Assembly (NCBI GenBank): GCA_020723105.1
Contig: DYJL01000022.1
Coordinates: 1 to 50,757 of the forward strand
DNA: 50,757 nucleotides
Source: Nitrospira japonica
GTDB lineage: Bacteria; Nitrospirota; Thermodesulfovibrionia; UBA6902
Reading direction: 5' to 3'
The translations under genes were made by a program, and so were the position numbers. The notes under the pieces are model-generated. The model made no database searches and was not told where the DNA came from. It saw only the letters and a program-made list of their open reading frames with translations. How positions within the stretch are numbered: the stretch's first letter is position 1; the number at the start of each line of letters is the position of its first letter. This document shows positions 1-8,792 of this stretch, one piece after another.

Positions 1-1
1 T

Positions 2-271
2 TTCCACCTTAATTCAGCCCCAAAACTGTCCAACCATTGGGGTCCACCTCTGAGAATGGGCACAAAAGAGGAGTTCCTTAATTACAATCTTTATACTGAC
101 AGCAGCAGGACTATTATTTGGGGAGACGGCACCAACGATACTAAAACCGTAAACATAAGAGCCCGTAAACACAAACATGCAGTCAATACTGTTTATGGAA
201 GAATACCGCCACTGCAGAACGTAGAAGCGGGCCATTATGAAGACGCACTTATGGTGACAATAACATGGTAA
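2..271 (+). CDS. C-terminal part of a spore coat U (SCPU) domain protein, 5' truncated by window edge
   Basis: The frame is open from base 2 to a TAA at 269-271, with no start needed before the window edge. The visible 89 residues match the C-terminal half of SCPU-domain secreted proteins, the subunit family of archaic (Csu-type) chaperone-usher pili. The marks are an LNYNLYTD strand, an IIWGDGT turn, then VYGRIPPLQNVEAGHYED and a final TITW strand. Family knowledge says such proteins are exported and often encoded with a chaperone and an usher, which would lie to the left of this window. The signal peptide and N-terminal half are out of view. An internal ATG at 56 would cut through the domain, so it is not taken as the start. 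The gene converges on acs, 28 bases away. Confidence 0.7.
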   Translation, partial: FHLNSAPKLSNHWGPPLRMGTKEEFLNYNLYTDSSRTIIWGDGTNDTKTVNIRARKHKHAVNTVYGRIPPLQNVEAGHYEDALMVTITW

Positions 272-287
272 TACTGTTTATACAGTA
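272..287. terminator. small hairpin between convergent genes
   Basis: A perfect six-base stem (TACTGT/ACAGTA) with a four-base loop starts one base after the SCPU stop and sits before the end of acs. There is no T-run on either side, so it is at best a weak bidirectional terminator. Confidence 0.25.
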
Positions 288-299
288 GCGCTGCCCTGG

Positions 300-2273
300 C
301 TATAACCGTTCCTTCACCAGATTATCCACTACCGACGGATCAGCAAGTGTGGAGATGTCGCCGAGATCTTCGATATCTCCTTTTGCAATTTTCCTGAGGA
401 TCCTTCTCATGATTTTACCGCTTCTGGTTTTTGGAAGTCCTGGCGCAAACTGGAGTTTGTCAGGTGTTGCAATAGGGCCAATAGCCGTTCTGACGTGGCC
501 CACGAGAATTTTCTTCAGTTCATCTGAAGGCTTTTGTCCATCCTTCAGAGTTACATAGACGTATATCCCTTCGCCTTTTATTTCATGAGGAAAGCCGACA
601 ACAGCAGCCTCTGCTACAGCCTCATGGCTGACAAGGGCTGATTCCACTTCAGCGGTTCCGAGCCTGTGTCCCGAGACATTGATAACGTCATCTATCCTTC
701 CCATAAGCCAGTAGTCTCCGTCTTTATCAATCCGGGCGCCGTCGCCTGTGAGATACTTGCCTGCAAATTTTGAAAAATAAATTTCTTTCACCCGCTTTTG
801 TTCAGGATCTCCGTAAGTGCCGCGTATCATTCCAGGCCAGGGTTTCTCAATAACGAGATAGCCGCCTTCATCAACTGCTGCGGGCGAGCCGTCTTCTTTT
901 AAAATCTTCGGCACCACGCCTGGAAACGGCCTGCATGCAGAACCTGGCTTTAATGTCATGGCTCCGGGCAGCGGGGTAATCAGTATCCCTCCGGTTTCTG
1001 TCTGCCACCACGTATCAACTATTGGAAGTTTTCCTTTTCCAACATTATTGTGATACCACATCCAGGCCTCGGGGTTGATAGGTTCACCGACTGAACCCAG
1101 CACCCTGAGAGATGAAAGGTCATATTTATGCACCCAGGTTTCACCTTCCTTCATCAAGGCCCTGATAGCCGTAGGCGCTGTATAGAAAATATTTACTTTA
1201 TGTTTGTCACAGATCGCCCAGAACCTTCCGGCATCAGGATATGTCGGGATACCTTCAAACATAAGGCTTGTAGCGCCGTTTGAAAGAGGGCCGTAAATGA
1301 TATAACTATGTCCTGTCACCCAGCCTATGTCTGCGGTGCAGAAATGAATGTCTTCATCGTGATAATCAAATATCCACCTGAAGGTAAGGTTTGTGAACAG
1401 GAGATAACCGCCTGTTGTATGTAGAACACCCTTGGGCTTTCCCGTTGAACCTGACGTATAGAGTATAAACAGGGCATCTTCTGCATCCATTTGTTCCGGT
1501 TCGCAATAGTTTGCAATATCAGCGGCATTGATCTCATCATGCCACCATAAGTCCCTTCCCGGAGTCATGTCTATCCCATCGGTCCTTCTCACAACAATCA
1601 TCTTCCCTACAGTCGGGCATTCTGCCAAGGCTGTATCTGCATTCGTCTTGAGCGCAACCTGCCTGCCGCCTCTAACACCCCTGTCGGCAGTAATTACAAG
1701 CTTTGCCTTGCAGTCCTGTATACGGTCCCTCAAAGCAGTAGCGCTGAATCCGCCAAACACTATGCTGTGAATTGCGCCTATCCTCGCACATGCCAGCATA
1801 GATATGGCCAGCTCCGGTATCATCGGAAGATAAATAGTTACCCTGTCTCCTTTGCTCACTCCGTGTTTTTTCAGAACGTTGGCGAATCTGTTCACTTCAT
1901 AATAAAGCTGCTGATACGTATATGTTTTATAGCTGCCATCATCAGATTCCCAGATTATCGCAGCCTTATTCCTCGTAGATGTGTTGACATGCCTGTCAAG
2001 GCAGTTAACCGAGGCATTGAGTTTTCCACCCTGAAACCATTTTATTTCAGGCTTCTCAAAATTATATTCAAGTACCTTATCCCACTTCTTATGCCAGGTC
2101 AGGTTTTCTTCAGCCATCTCAGCCCAAAACTCTTCGGGATTTTCAACAGATCTCCTGTATATCTCTTCATATTCCTCCATACTCTTGATGTGAGCTCTGA
2201 TGCTGAACGCTACTGATGGTGGAAAGGTCCTTTCTTCAGCCATCAGGACTTCAATTTTTTGTGCATCGGCCAT
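300..2273 (-). CDS. acs: acetyl-CoA synthetase (acetate--CoA ligase)
   Basis: This enzyme activates acetate to acetyl-CoA through an acetyl-AMP intermediate in the cytoplasm. At 657 residues it has the usual full length. The adenylate-forming P-loop [11 protein letters not shown] is near residues 270-280. The WWQTETG motif is present, and the C-terminal SGKIMRR segment (near residue 620) holds the lysine that is reversibly acetylated in this family. A GGGAGG ribosome site lies a few bases before the ATG. It follows two amino-acid transporter permeases on the same strand after a 165-base gap. It may be read through from them or have its own weak promoter (TATAAT-like -10 near 2340). Acetate is a frequent end product of amino-acid breakdown, so co-expression would make sense, but that is inference. 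Confidence 0.96.
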   Translation of the reverse strand: MADAQKIEVLMAEERTFPPSVAFSIRAHIKSMEEYEEIYRRSVENPEEFWAEMAEENLTWHKKWDKVLEYNFEKPEIKWFQGGKLNASVNCLDRHVNTSTRNKAAIIWESDDGSYKTYTYQQLYYEVNRFANVLKKHGVSKGDRVTIYLPMIPELAISMLACARIGAIHSIVFGGFSATALRDRIQDCKAKLVITADRGVRGGRQVALKTNADTALAECPTVGKMIVVRRTDGIDMTPGRDLWWHDEINAADIANYCEPEQMDAEDALFILYTSGSTGKPKGVLHTTGGYLLFTNLTFRWIFDYHDEDIHFCTADIGWVTGHSYIIYGPLSNGATSLMFEGIPTYPDAGRFWAICDKHKVNIFYTAPTAIRALMKEGETWVHKYDLSSLRVLGSVGEPINPEAWMWYHNNVGKGKLPIVDTWWQTETGGILITPLPGAMTLKPGSACRPFPGVVPKILKEDGSPAAVDEGGYLVIEKPWPGMIRGTYGDPEQKRVKEIYFSKFAGKYLTGDGARIDKDGDYWLMGRIDDVINVSGHRLGTAEVESALVSHEAVAEAAVVGFPHEIKGEGIYVYVTLKDGQKPSDELKKILVGHVRTAIGPIATPDKLQFAPGLPKTRSGKIMRRILRKIAKGDIEDLGDISTLADPSVVDNLVKERL

Positions 2274-2438
2274 TTGTGCCTCCCGTTTATATGAATATTA
2301 TTTAACCTGAAATGCCTGGTCTGAGACTAATAACGTATTATAATTATCAGCGCCACTAAAAAAAAGTATATATTGATACCCTTTCTTGCTGAAGTCCTTG
2401 ACAGGAGAAAAACGGGAAGGAGCAATACAAAATAAATA

Positions 2439-3212
2439 TTACTTCTGCGTCACCAGCAATCTCTTGACCGTCTTTGGCAGAGGTAATAACACGAGGTCCT
2501 GTCTGCATATTTCAGGTTTATATGATTCGTAATCGAGAATACCCAGCCTCTTCTCAAGTAACTGTGATGCATACGAAAGAATATAACATGCTATCCAGAA
2601 CCCTATTGCCATACAGATATACGCCGCATAAATCCTGTTGGGCTGACGCTGGCTGATGATTACACCTGTGCGTGTGAGGTCCACGATGCCGACTATATAA
2701 ACAATCGAGGTGCTTTTAAAAAGAGAATTAAAAAAACTGACAAACGAGGGCAGCATCTTCTTGAAGGCCTGAGGCAATATGACGAGCTTTATGGCCTGAT
2801 ACCGCGTCATTCCGGTTGACAGCGCTGCCTCCATCTGTCCCATTGGGACCGCTAATATGCCCGCCCTCACTATTTCCGCCTGATAAGCGGATGCGTATAC
2901 AGAAAGAGATATGACTGCACACCAGAAGAGAGGCATCTTGGCTCCTACAACCGGCAGAAAAAAATAAAACCAGAAGATAATAAGAAGCAGCGGCGTTGAT
3001 CTGATGACATCAACATAAAGACCGCAGGGATGCCGCAAGTAGCTCCTGCATGACGTCCTCCCCAGCCCAAACAGTATGCCGAAAAACAAACCGATTGTAA
3101 TGGAGAGCACTGCAAGAACAATATTTAAAGTCAACCCTGTCATCGGACCTTTTGGAAAGGCGCCTATCAGATAAAATTTCCAGTTTGCAAGCTGTTCCAG
3201 AAGGAATTCCAT
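2439..3212 (-). CDS. amino-acid ABC transporter permease (HisM/GltK family), second subunit
   Basis: This inner-membrane permease of the polar amino-acid uptake family has 257 residues and about five hydrophobic segments. The central cytoplasmic EAA loop (AALSTGMTRYQAIKLVILPQ) is the site that docks to the ATPase, and an IRSTPLLLIIFWFYF segment is characteristic of the HisM/HisQ family. It starts directly after the stop of the other permease (3213), so the two are translationally coupled and probably form a heterodimer. No ATP-binding subunit gene is found beside them, which is unusual for this family. The substrate cannot be told from sequence; an amino acid such as glutamate, aspartate or glutamine is most likely. 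Confidence 0.93.
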   Translation of the reverse strand: MEFLLEQLANWKFYLIGAFPKGPMTGLTLNIVLAVLSITIGLFFGILFGLGRTSCRSYLRHPCGLYVDVIRSTPLLLIIFWFYFFLPVVGAKMPLFWCAVISLSVYASAYQAEIVRAGILAVPMGQMEAALSTGMTRYQAIKLVILPQAFKKMLPSFVSFFNSLFKSTSIVYIVGIVDLTRTGVIISQRQPNRIYAAYICMAIGFWIACYILSYASQLLEKRLGILDYESYKPEICRQDLVLLPLPKTVKRLLVTQK

Positions 3213-3950
3213 TTAGCTCCTCATTTGCGTAATGCTTGTAACGTCAATTTTCAACCACCTCTCAAGACGTATCATGATGACTGCCAGAGTGAGAGATATA
3301 CCAATATAGAAAATTGTTGCGAGAAAGGTGGCCTCGAGTCCGCGGAACGTAATTGATTCAATCTGCTGGGTGGCCCAGGTAAGCTCGGGCGCAGCTATTG
3401 CCATACAAAGAGAACTGTTTTTGAAATTATGGATCATCCTGGTCCCCAGAGGAGGAAGTATGGCCCTGAACGCCATAGGTAAAATTATGTATTGTATCTG
3501 CTGAAACCTGTTGAGGCCTGTAGAGACTGCAGCTTCTATATGGCCTCTCGACACACTTAGAATTCCGGTCCTGACAATATCAGAGACATAAGCAGAATTA
3601 TCAACAGTAAGCCCGAGGATACCGGCTATGACCGAATAATAAATATACTGATTCAGAATATCTGTCAGACCGGAAGGTAACATTTGAGGGAAAATGAAAT
3701 AAAAAAATAAAATCCAGAAGAGTCCCGGGATATTTCTCACAATCTCAACATATAATTTGGCAGGTATGCTTAAAAATTTAAATCTTGAGGTCCTCATGAT
3801 GGCAAGCGTTGTGCCAACAACAAGTGATAACACAGATGTCACAGCAGCTATCAGGAAGGTGAGCTTTACTCCGGTAATCAGCCATCCAAGAAAAGGTTCT
3901 CTAAAGGGGATGCTCCAGTCAAAGTCATATCTTAAATTGAGAAACTTCAT
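3213..3950 (-). CDS. amino-acid ABC transporter permease (HisM/GltJ family), first subunit
   Basis: The protein has 245 residues and about five membrane segments. It carries the family signature VEIVRNIPGLFWILFFYFIF and an EAA loop (AAVSTGLNRFQQIQYIILPM). Together with the following permease it would form the membrane channel for the binding protein encoded upstream. A GGAG ribosome site lies just before the ATG. The 225-base gap to the binding-protein gene contains three hairpins, which probably lower permease expression relative to the binding protein, as is common for periplasmic uptake systems. Confidence 0.93.
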   Translation of the reverse strand: MKFLNLRYDFDWSIPFREPFLGWLITGVKLTFLIAAVTSVLSLVVGTTLAIMRTSRFKFLSIPAKLYVEIVRNIPGLFWILFFYFIFPQMLPSGLTDILNQYIYYSVIAGILGLTVDNSAYVSDIVRTGILSVSRGHIEAAVSTGLNRFQQIQYIILPMAFRAILPPLGTRMIHNFKNSSLCMAIAAPELTWATQQIESITFRGLEATFLATIFYIGISLTLAVIMIRLERWLKIDVTSITQMRS

Positions 3951-3999
3951 GCTCCATAAATATTACCCCGTCAGCATCTTTAAAAGCAATCCAACAAGT

Positions 4000-4022
4000 A
4001 GGGCGGGTATAAAACCCGCCCT
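4000..4022. repeat. short palindrome related to the 29-bp palindrome at 21080
   Basis: A perfect nine-base stem (AGGGCGGGT/ACCCGCCCT) encloses a five-base loop. Its core GGCGGGT...AAACCCGCC is the same as in the longer palindrome between ribBA and ribH, so both look like members of one dispersed palindromic family. It is transcribed between the binding protein and the permeases. Confidence 0.6.
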
Positions 4023-4077
4023 GTCCGTGAGAAACACATTGATGGATCTGGCTTTGAGCGGATTATTTTACTGATAA

Positions 4078-4139
4078 GTAAAGACAGGATGTCTTTACAG
4101 GCAAAATTCTCGGAGACGGGCAGGAAGCCCGTCGAGAAT
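4078..4139 (-). terminator. tandem hairpins downstream of the ABC binding-protein gene
   Basis: Two stems lie side by side. At 4106-4139 arms GACGGGC/GCCCGTC are extended by ATTCTC/GAGAAT, and read on the minus strand this hairpin is followed by TTTT. At 4078-4098 is a perfect nine-base stem (GTAAAGACA/TGTCTTTAC). They come right after the binding-protein stop and before the permeases. They are best read as a leaky terminator or mRNA 3'-end stabiliser that sets the subunit ratio. Confidence 0.55.
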
Positions 4140-4175
4140 GAGACGAAAAGACAGACCATTCAGTGTGTTTATGGG

Positions 4176-5045
4176 TTAATCAGGCCATACATAAAGCATG
4201 TCGCCGAATGTATCCTTCGGAAGACGCGGTCTTGCGTTTATTGGAAGAGGGGAAATCCCCTTTGAACCAAACCATTTCTGATAAATCTTTTCATAGGTGC
4301 CGTCCTTAAGCATATCCTGAAGGATGAAGCTTATCTTGTCTCTCCAATCGCTTTCGTTTTCAGGCACGCCAATGCCGTAAAGTCCGGGACTCCAGATAGC
4401 TCCACCCACTGCCTCATATTTTTCACCGAGGCTGCCTGCAACCGAAGCCATAATCTGTGCATCTTGTGAATAAGCGTCAATCTTTCCCTGTTTCAAAGCC
4501 AGGAAACCTTCAGCGCTGTTCTGAAATGAAAGCATCTCTGGTTTTTTGTTTGTATATTTTGTAATTTCCTGTGGAGCTGCGATAAAGGCGTTTGAGCCCT
4601 GATCCACGCCTATCTTCTTGCTGCCGAGGTCTTTAATAGATTTGATCTTGCCTTTCTTGGCATAAAATATCTTGCCGGTCCAGAAATAGGGCGGCTCCGC
4701 ATAATCCATCTGCTCCTCCCGGCTTCTGGTCTGGCTTATGTTTGCAAGTGAAATATCAATTGATCTGTTTGCAAGAAATGCTATCCTTGTCTTGTTATCC
4801 ACCAATACTCTCTCGATTTTCACTCCGAGCTTTTTCGCTATCTCTGTTCCGAGATCAACGTCAAAACCGGTCCATTCGCCGCTTTTTTCATCAATGTAGT
4901 TCATGGGTGGGGTGGTATTGCCGTGCCCGATGCGCACTACTCCTCTCTTTGTGACCTCATCGAGCAAACTCTCTGCTGATGCGTAAGCGACAAAAGACAT
5001 AAGGAACAACGCCGCCAGCATTAATACTGCTGTGCTTCTTTTCAT
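4176..5045 (-). CDS. amino-acid ABC transporter periplasmic substrate-binding protein (family 3)
   Basis: This is the periplasmic receptor of the uptake system whose permeases follow. It has 289 residues. A signal peptide of about 24 residues ends in ASA, and the mature protein starts with ESLLDEVTKRGVVRIGHG, the usual first strand of family-3 solute-binding proteins. The TGFDVDLGTEIAKKLGVKIE and NRSIDISLANISQTRSREE segments are classic for the fold. The gene is preceded by a strong -24/-12 promoter at 5133-5149, so it is probably the first gene of a sigma-54-dependent operon. The adjacent sigma-54 activator (5223-6626) is the obvious candidate regulator. The ligand is not predictable with confidence. 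Confidence 0.94.
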   Translation of the reverse strand: MKRSTAVLMLAALFLMSFVAYASAESLLDEVTKRGVVRIGHGNTTPPMNYIDEKSGEWTGFDVDLGTEIAKKLGVKIERVLVDNKTRIAFLANRSIDISLANISQTRSREEQMDYAEPPYFWTGKIFYAKKGKIKSIKDLGSKKIGVDQGSNAFIAAPQEITKYTNKKPEMLSFQNSAEGFLALKQGKIDAYSQDAQIMASVAGSLGEKYEAVGGAIWSPGLYGIGVPENESDWRDKISFILQDMLKDGTYEKIYQKWFGSKGISPLPINARPRLPKDTFGDMLYVWPD

Positions 5046-5063
5046 CTTTTCTTCTCCTTTCGA

Positions 5064-5112
5064 TTTAGTTGTTAGTTTTTTTAGTTGTCAGTTGTTAGTC
5101 TAAAAACTAAAA
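5064..5112. repeat. heptanucleotide-periodic tract (STRR-like)
   Basis: About 49 bases of degenerate seven-base units based on TTAGTTG / GTTAGTC / TAAAAAC. The tract lies in the predicted 5' leader of the binding-protein mRNA, between the sigma-54 promoter and the start codon. Related tracts are at 23775 and 36948. Confidence 0.65.
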
Positions 5113-5132
5113 CCGACATGGCGTTATCTTTA

Positions 5133-5149
5133 AGCAAGGTTTATGCCAA
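5133..5149 (-). promoter_or_regulatory. sigma-54 (-24/-12) promoter of the amino-acid ABC operon
   Basis: On the minus strand the sequence reads TTGGCATAAACCTTGCT. This matches the consensus TGGCA-N6-TTGCW with exact spacing between the invariant GG and GC. The predicted start of transcription is near 5122, giving a leader of about 77 bases. The gene immediately upstream encodes an NtrC-type activator, which such promoters require. Confidence 0.8.
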
Positions 5150-5185
5150 TAAACCGTGTTGAATTTTATGGGAAAAATAATTAGA

Positions 5186-5205
5186 TGCGCAATAAAAGTT
5201 GTGCA
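5186..5205. promoter_or_regulatory. candidate activator site (inverted repeat) upstream of the sigma-54 promoter
   Basis: TGCGCAA and TTGTGCA form an inverted repeat with one mismatch and a six-base spacer, about 65-85 bases upstream of the predicted start site. Placement and dyad shape suit a Fis-type dimer of the neighbouring activator, but no second copy was found to confirm it. Confidence 0.35.
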
Positions 5206-5222
5206 AAAACTGAGCATGATGT

Positions 5223-6626
5223 TCATTCTTTACGCAGATTGCCACCGTAGTCTGCAAGCATTTTCTCTCTCAGGGTATTTCTTGAAATGCCGAGGAGTTT
5301 TGCGGCAAGGGCCTGATTGCCCCTAGTCAGTTCAAGGGCCCTCTTTACCAGAAGGTGCTCGAATCGTGAAACAGCTTTTTTATAAATGTCTTCTCCGCCT
5401 CTGCGCAGGATCTCATTTACAGCATCGGCTAACGCCTTATCAATATCCATTTCAGCTCTGCCAATCAGCCCTGTCTGTGACAGCCCTTCGCGGTCTTTTG
5501 TTGAAAGATACTTCCCTGCACATAAAACCATTCCTCTCAGGATAACGCTCTGAAGCTCCCGCACATTGCCGGGCCAGTCATATTTTTTAAAGTCATCCAG
5601 TATTTCAGGTGAGAGACCTTTGACTTCTTTTCCAAACTCCCGGTTAAATTTTCGGATGAAATAATTGACAAGGTCTTCAATATCTTCCTTTCTCTCCCTG
5701 AGCGGCGGCACGTGGATGCTGACAACATTTAAGCGCCAGTAAAGGTCCTCTCTGAATTCTCCTGTGCTGATCAACGATTCAAGATTTTTGTTTGTTGCCG
5801 CAATAATTCTGACATCTGTATTTATCATTTCACTTCCACCGAGACGCTGAAAAGATCCGTCCTGCAGAACCCTGAGCATCTTGGCCTGAAGAGTAAGCGG
5901 CATATCACCGATCTCATCGAGGAACATGGTGCCTTTGTCGCACTGTTCAAATTTCCCTATCTTTCTCGTATCAGCCCCTGTAAAAGAGCCTCTCTCGTGT
6001 CCAAAGAGTTCGCTTTCAAGAAGAGTCTCCGGAATCGCTGCACAATTAACAGGAAGAAACAGTTGGTTACTCCGCTTGCTGTACTGATGAACGGCCCTCG
6101 CAATCAACTCCTTCCCGGTGCCGGTCTCTCCGCGTAAAAGCACGGTGACATCGCTATCTGCAACCTGCCCGATTTTTTTAAAAATCTCAAGCATGGCAGC
6201 GCTTCTGCCGATAATTGTATCACCTTCTTCTGCTTCCCCTTCAAAAGTAACGGGAGTATTCATTCTCCCCGCTGCAATGGCTTTTTCAATAAGGGCCATT
6301 AACTGAGCATTGTCAACCGGTTTTGTGATGTAATCGTAGGCCCCGTACTTCATAGCTGTTATCGCTTTTTCAGAGGCGCTGAAGGCAGTCATTATTATTA
6401 CGACAAGAGATGGATGCATTGACTTCAATCTTTTGAGAGTCTCAAGTCCGTCCATCCCGGGCATGTTGATGTCCATGATGACAAGGTCAGGGCACACTCT
6501 CTCTGCTGCCTCTACAGCTGCCTCACCGCTTGAGGCTGTGATGACTTCGTAATCGTATCTGCCAAGAAGTTTTCTGAATGAATGAAGTATGCCAGCTTCG
6601 TCGTCAACTACAAGAATTTTGTCCAT
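5223..6626 (-). CDS. sigma-54-dependent response regulator, NtrC family
   Basis: The 467 residues comprise an N-terminal receiver domain (about 1-120; phosphorylated Asp in VIMDINMPG, conserved Lys in YITKPVDN), a central AAA+ domain (about 145-375; Walker A GETGTGKE, sigma-54 contact loop GSFTGA, Walker B MFLDEIGD) and a C-terminal Fis-type helix-turn-helix ([17 protein letters not shown]). It activates transcription by sigma-54 RNA polymerase after phosphorylation. The partner kinase gene lies six bases upstream. The nearest downstream gene has a sigma-54 promoter, so the ABC transporter operon is its likely target. Confidence 0.96.
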   Translation of the reverse strand: MDKILVVDDEAGILHSFRKLLGRYDYEVITASSGEAAVEAAERVCPDLVIMDINMPGMDGLETLKRLKSMHPSLVVIIMTAFSASEKAITAMKYGAYDYITKPVDNAQLMALIEKAIAAGRMNTPVTFEGEAEEGDTIIGRSAAMLEIFKKIGQVADSDVTVLLRGETGTGKELIARAVHQYSKRSNQLFLPVNCAAIPETLLESELFGHERGSFTGADTRKIGKFEQCDKGTMFLDEIGDMPLTLQAKMLRVLQDGSFQRLGGSEMINTDVRIIAATNKNLESLISTGEFREDLYWRLNVVSIHVPPLRERKEDIEDLVNYFIRKFNREFGKEVKGLSPEILDDFKKYDWPGNVRELQSVILRGMVLCAGKYLSTKDREGLSQTGLIGRAEMDIDKALADAVNEILRRGGEDIYKKAVSRFEHLLVKRALELTRGNQALAAKLLGISRNTLREKMLADYGGNLRKE

Positions 6627-6632
6627 TTTTTA

Positions 6633-8027
6633 TTAATCTCCCCTCGGCAGTCTTACGGTAAACACCGTCCCTGCCCCCTCACTGCTGTTGAAAAATACCT
6701 TGCCTCCGTGAGATTTTACAATATTATATACGATTGACAGGCCCAGGCCAGTGCCGTCTTCCTTCGTTGTAAAAAACGGATCAAATACTTTCGAGCGTAT
6801 ATCGGATGGTATGCCAGCGCCCTTATCCCTGATAACTACCTCAATAAATTTGTCATCCGTTTTGCCTGACATCCAGATATCGCCGCCGCCAGGCATAGCC
6901 TGAACAGCATTCAGGATGAGGTTCAGGAATACGTGTTCAAGGAGCGCGCGGTCACCTTTAACTTCAGGCAGGTTCTCAAGCATATCCTTGTGCACCACTA
7001 TGTCATGCCTGCAAATGTCAAAAGCTGCAAGCGACAGCGCCTTTTCTGTAAGAGCATTTATATTGATATCCGCAATTTCAAAGTCCTTCTGTTTTGCAAA
7101 GCCAAGAAATTTTGTTATGATGGCGTCAATCTTCTCTATCTCCCTGTTGATAATCTTCGCATCCTCTCTTGTCATATCCGGCTGCTCTTTAAAGGCCTGA
7201 AACAGCATTTTAAGCGTAGTCAGTGGGTTTTTCAATTCATGTGCAAGCCCTGCTGAAATCTGCCCTATGGTTGACAGTTTTTCAGCCTGCAATAAATGAG
7301 TGTAAGTATATGTCTCTTCCATTTTCTCGTTGACGTTTTTTAACTCCATAGACAGTCTGTTAAAGTTGCGGGCAAGATAACCTATTTCATCACCGTAGGG
7401 GACATCTACACGCTTGCCGAACTCCCCCCTGCCAAGCACCTTTGTAAACTCAATAAATTTATTCAGAGGCTTTGTAAGCAGACGGCTGAAGATAAACGAT
7501 GCAATCACACCTGAAAGTGTTACAAGCATAATGATGGGCACAGTTATTTTTCGTACCTGCATAACCGTTTGTCTAAGGTTATCCTCTCTAATTCCCAGAT
7601 GAAGTTCTGATTTTGTACCATTGGAAACCTTTACCCCGACATCTCTGATATATCCTTTCTCGGTGTCGAGAAGCTGGATATTTCTTGACTTGTTGTTCAC
7701 AGGATTCCATGAAAGTATATCCGGCGGGATTTCCTTTCCGAACGTATGCGCAGCAATTATGCCTCCCTCATTTGTAACAAAGATATACTCTATATCATTT
7801 TCTTTTTTGAGTACTTCATTGAGGGCTTTCTTTGTCTCAGAATAATCTTTTAGCAACATATGATTGGCAACCCTGTCAGCGAGATTGCCGGCAATGGAAG
7901 TTCCCCTTTTCTCAAGCTCGTCTCTGAAAGCATTGATAATAACGCCTCTGATTGACAGTAATGTGAAAAAGACCACGTTGACGGCAATTGCGGTTGTAAG
8001 GAAAATTATTTTTGTTCTGAGTTTCAT
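6633..8027 (-). CDS. membrane sensor histidine kinase (HAMP, HisKA, HATPase)
   Basis: This is the partner kinase of the sigma-54 regulator that follows. One membrane helix spans about residues 7-25 and a second about 165-185, with a periplasmic sensor domain between them. A HAMP linker follows (RLLTKPLNKFIEFTKVLGRG). The H-box is GLAHELKNPLTTLKM, and the ATPase shows the N-box NLILNAVQAM plus DKGAGIP and GTGLGLSIV. The chosen start (8027) is the ATG just before the first helix, four bases after the stop of the PhnD-like gene, with GAAGGA touching it. A TTG at 8054 would add nine residues and overlap the upstream gene. Confidence 0.95.
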   Translation of the reverse strand: MKLRTKIIFLTTAIAVNVVFFTLLSIRGVIINAFRDELEKRGTSIAGNLADRVANHMLLKDYSETKKALNEVLKKENDIEYIFVTNEGGIIAAHTFGKEIPPDILSWNPVNNKSRNIQLLDTEKGYIRDVGVKVSNGTKSELHLGIREDNLRQTVMQVRKITVPIIMLVTLSGVIASFIFSRLLTKPLNKFIEFTKVLGRGEFGKRVDVPYGDEIGYLARNFNRLSMELKNVNEKMEETYTYTHLLQAEKLSTIGQISAGLAHELKNPLTTLKMLFQAFKEQPDMTREDAKIINREIEKIDAIITKFLGFAKQKDFEIADININALTEKALSLAAFDICRHDIVVHKDMLENLPEVKGDRALLEHVFLNLILNAVQAMPGGGDIWMSGKTDDKFIEVVIRDKGAGIPSDIRSKVFDPFFTTKEDGTGLGLSIVYNIVKSHGGKVFFNSSEGAGTVFTVRLPRGD

Positions 8028-8031
8028 TCCT

Positions 8032-8664
8032 TCAGCAACCCATATCCTTTGCAAGCACCCTCAACTTCTCTATCTCAAGTTCGTCAACTTCTATGAAGCC
8101 CGGCAGCATTTTTGTCTTATCCCAGTCCTGGAGCATATCTTTATGCTTTCCCTCTGGTTTAAATGCAAGCAGTGCGGCCCTGACAGCTTCAACTGTCCTG
8201 CTGTCAACCAGGCTGTTGTAAGCTATGATAATACCCGGATATGGCTCTGAAGTTCCTTTTTTATTAACACCTCTTACGAGATATCTGATTCCGTACCTGG
8301 ACTCGCCTATTATGTAATTAAGCGTGCCGATTGCAGCAAAGTGAGTGACGCCTCTGCCGAGGTCTTCTATTGTATCCTTATGTGTATTGGAGAATTTTAT
8401 GCGGAAACGCCGGCCCGTGGCGCCTTCAAGATATTTAAGCAGTGGAATATAAACCTTCTCATCCTCTTCTTTGGCCCCAGGCCTGAGGCCTAAACCAAAC
8501 CAGACAGTGTCCTGTGGAGGATATTCAGTTTCCTCTACCTTATCAAGGTTTTTTTTAGTAAGGTTAACCTTTTTTGCTTCTTCCTTCTTTGTACAGCCCG
8601 GCAACATAAGGAAAAGGAACATCAAGAAAATTATGACACGCCTGAGCGACAAGGTAGTAAGCAT
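8032..8664 (-). CDS. PhnD/phosphonate-binding-like lipoprotein, lacking the middle lobe
   Basis: The N-terminus has an arginine-containing region, a hydrophobic stretch and a lipobox (MLPGC), so the protein should be lipid-anchored. The body starts like PhnD-type binding proteins (VWFGLGLRP, YIPLLKYLEGATGRRF, GVTHFAAIGTLNYI) and ends like them (RTVEAVRAALLAF, ML). However, it is only about 210 residues, against 287 for the homologue at 40515. The segment corresponding to DLKGKRFAFGDPESTMG and the rest of the second lobe, roughly 100 residues, is missing in frame. It heads a tight operon with a kinase and a sigma-54 regulator, so it may be a sensory accessory rather than a transporter component. 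The first ATG (8673) lies inside the TATAAT box, so 8664 is preferred. Confidence 0.75.
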   Translation of the reverse strand: MLTTLSLRRVIIFLMFLFLMLPGCTKKEEAKKVNLTKKNLDKVEETEYPPQDTVWFGLGLRPGAKEEDEKVYIPLLKYLEGATGRRFRIKFSNTHKDTIEDLGRGVTHFAAIGTLNYIIGESRYGIRYLVRGVNKKGTSEPYPGIIIAYNSLVDSRTVEAVRAALLAFKPEGKHKDMLQDWDKTKMLPGFIEVDELEIEKLRVLAKDMGC

Positions 8665-8671
8665 TAGAGAC

Positions 8672-8701
8672 ATTATAGGAAGTTATGATAAAGCAGGTCA
8701 A
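8672..8701 (-). promoter_or_regulatory. sigma-70-type promoter of the PhnD-like/kinase/regulator operon
   Basis: TTGACC (8696-8701), an 18-base spacer and TATAAT (8672-8677) on the minus strand. The -10 box ends seven bases before the preferred start codon at 8664, so the message would be leaderless or nearly so. Confidence 0.55.
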
Positions 8702-8729
8702 TATGGCTTCAAGTTCATGCTGGGTTAAT

Positions 8730-8766
8730 AAAAGAGGGAAGAAGCATTTTGCTTCTTCCCTCTTTT
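8730..8766. terminator. strong bidirectional hairpin terminator
   Basis: A perfect 17-base stem with a three-base loop begins with AAAAGAGGGAAGAAGCA and ends in CTCTTTT. It therefore has an A-run before and a T-run after on both strands. It follows the stop of the PEP-CTERM gene and insulates the kinase operon from it. Confidence 0.85.
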
Positions 8767-8792
8767 AGAAAATAAAATCTATTAATTATTGC

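Noticed and set aside
1767-2216. 149-residue open frame on the plus strand inside acs
   Set aside because: Fully antisense to the conserved acs reading frame; no family resemblance and no ribosome site.
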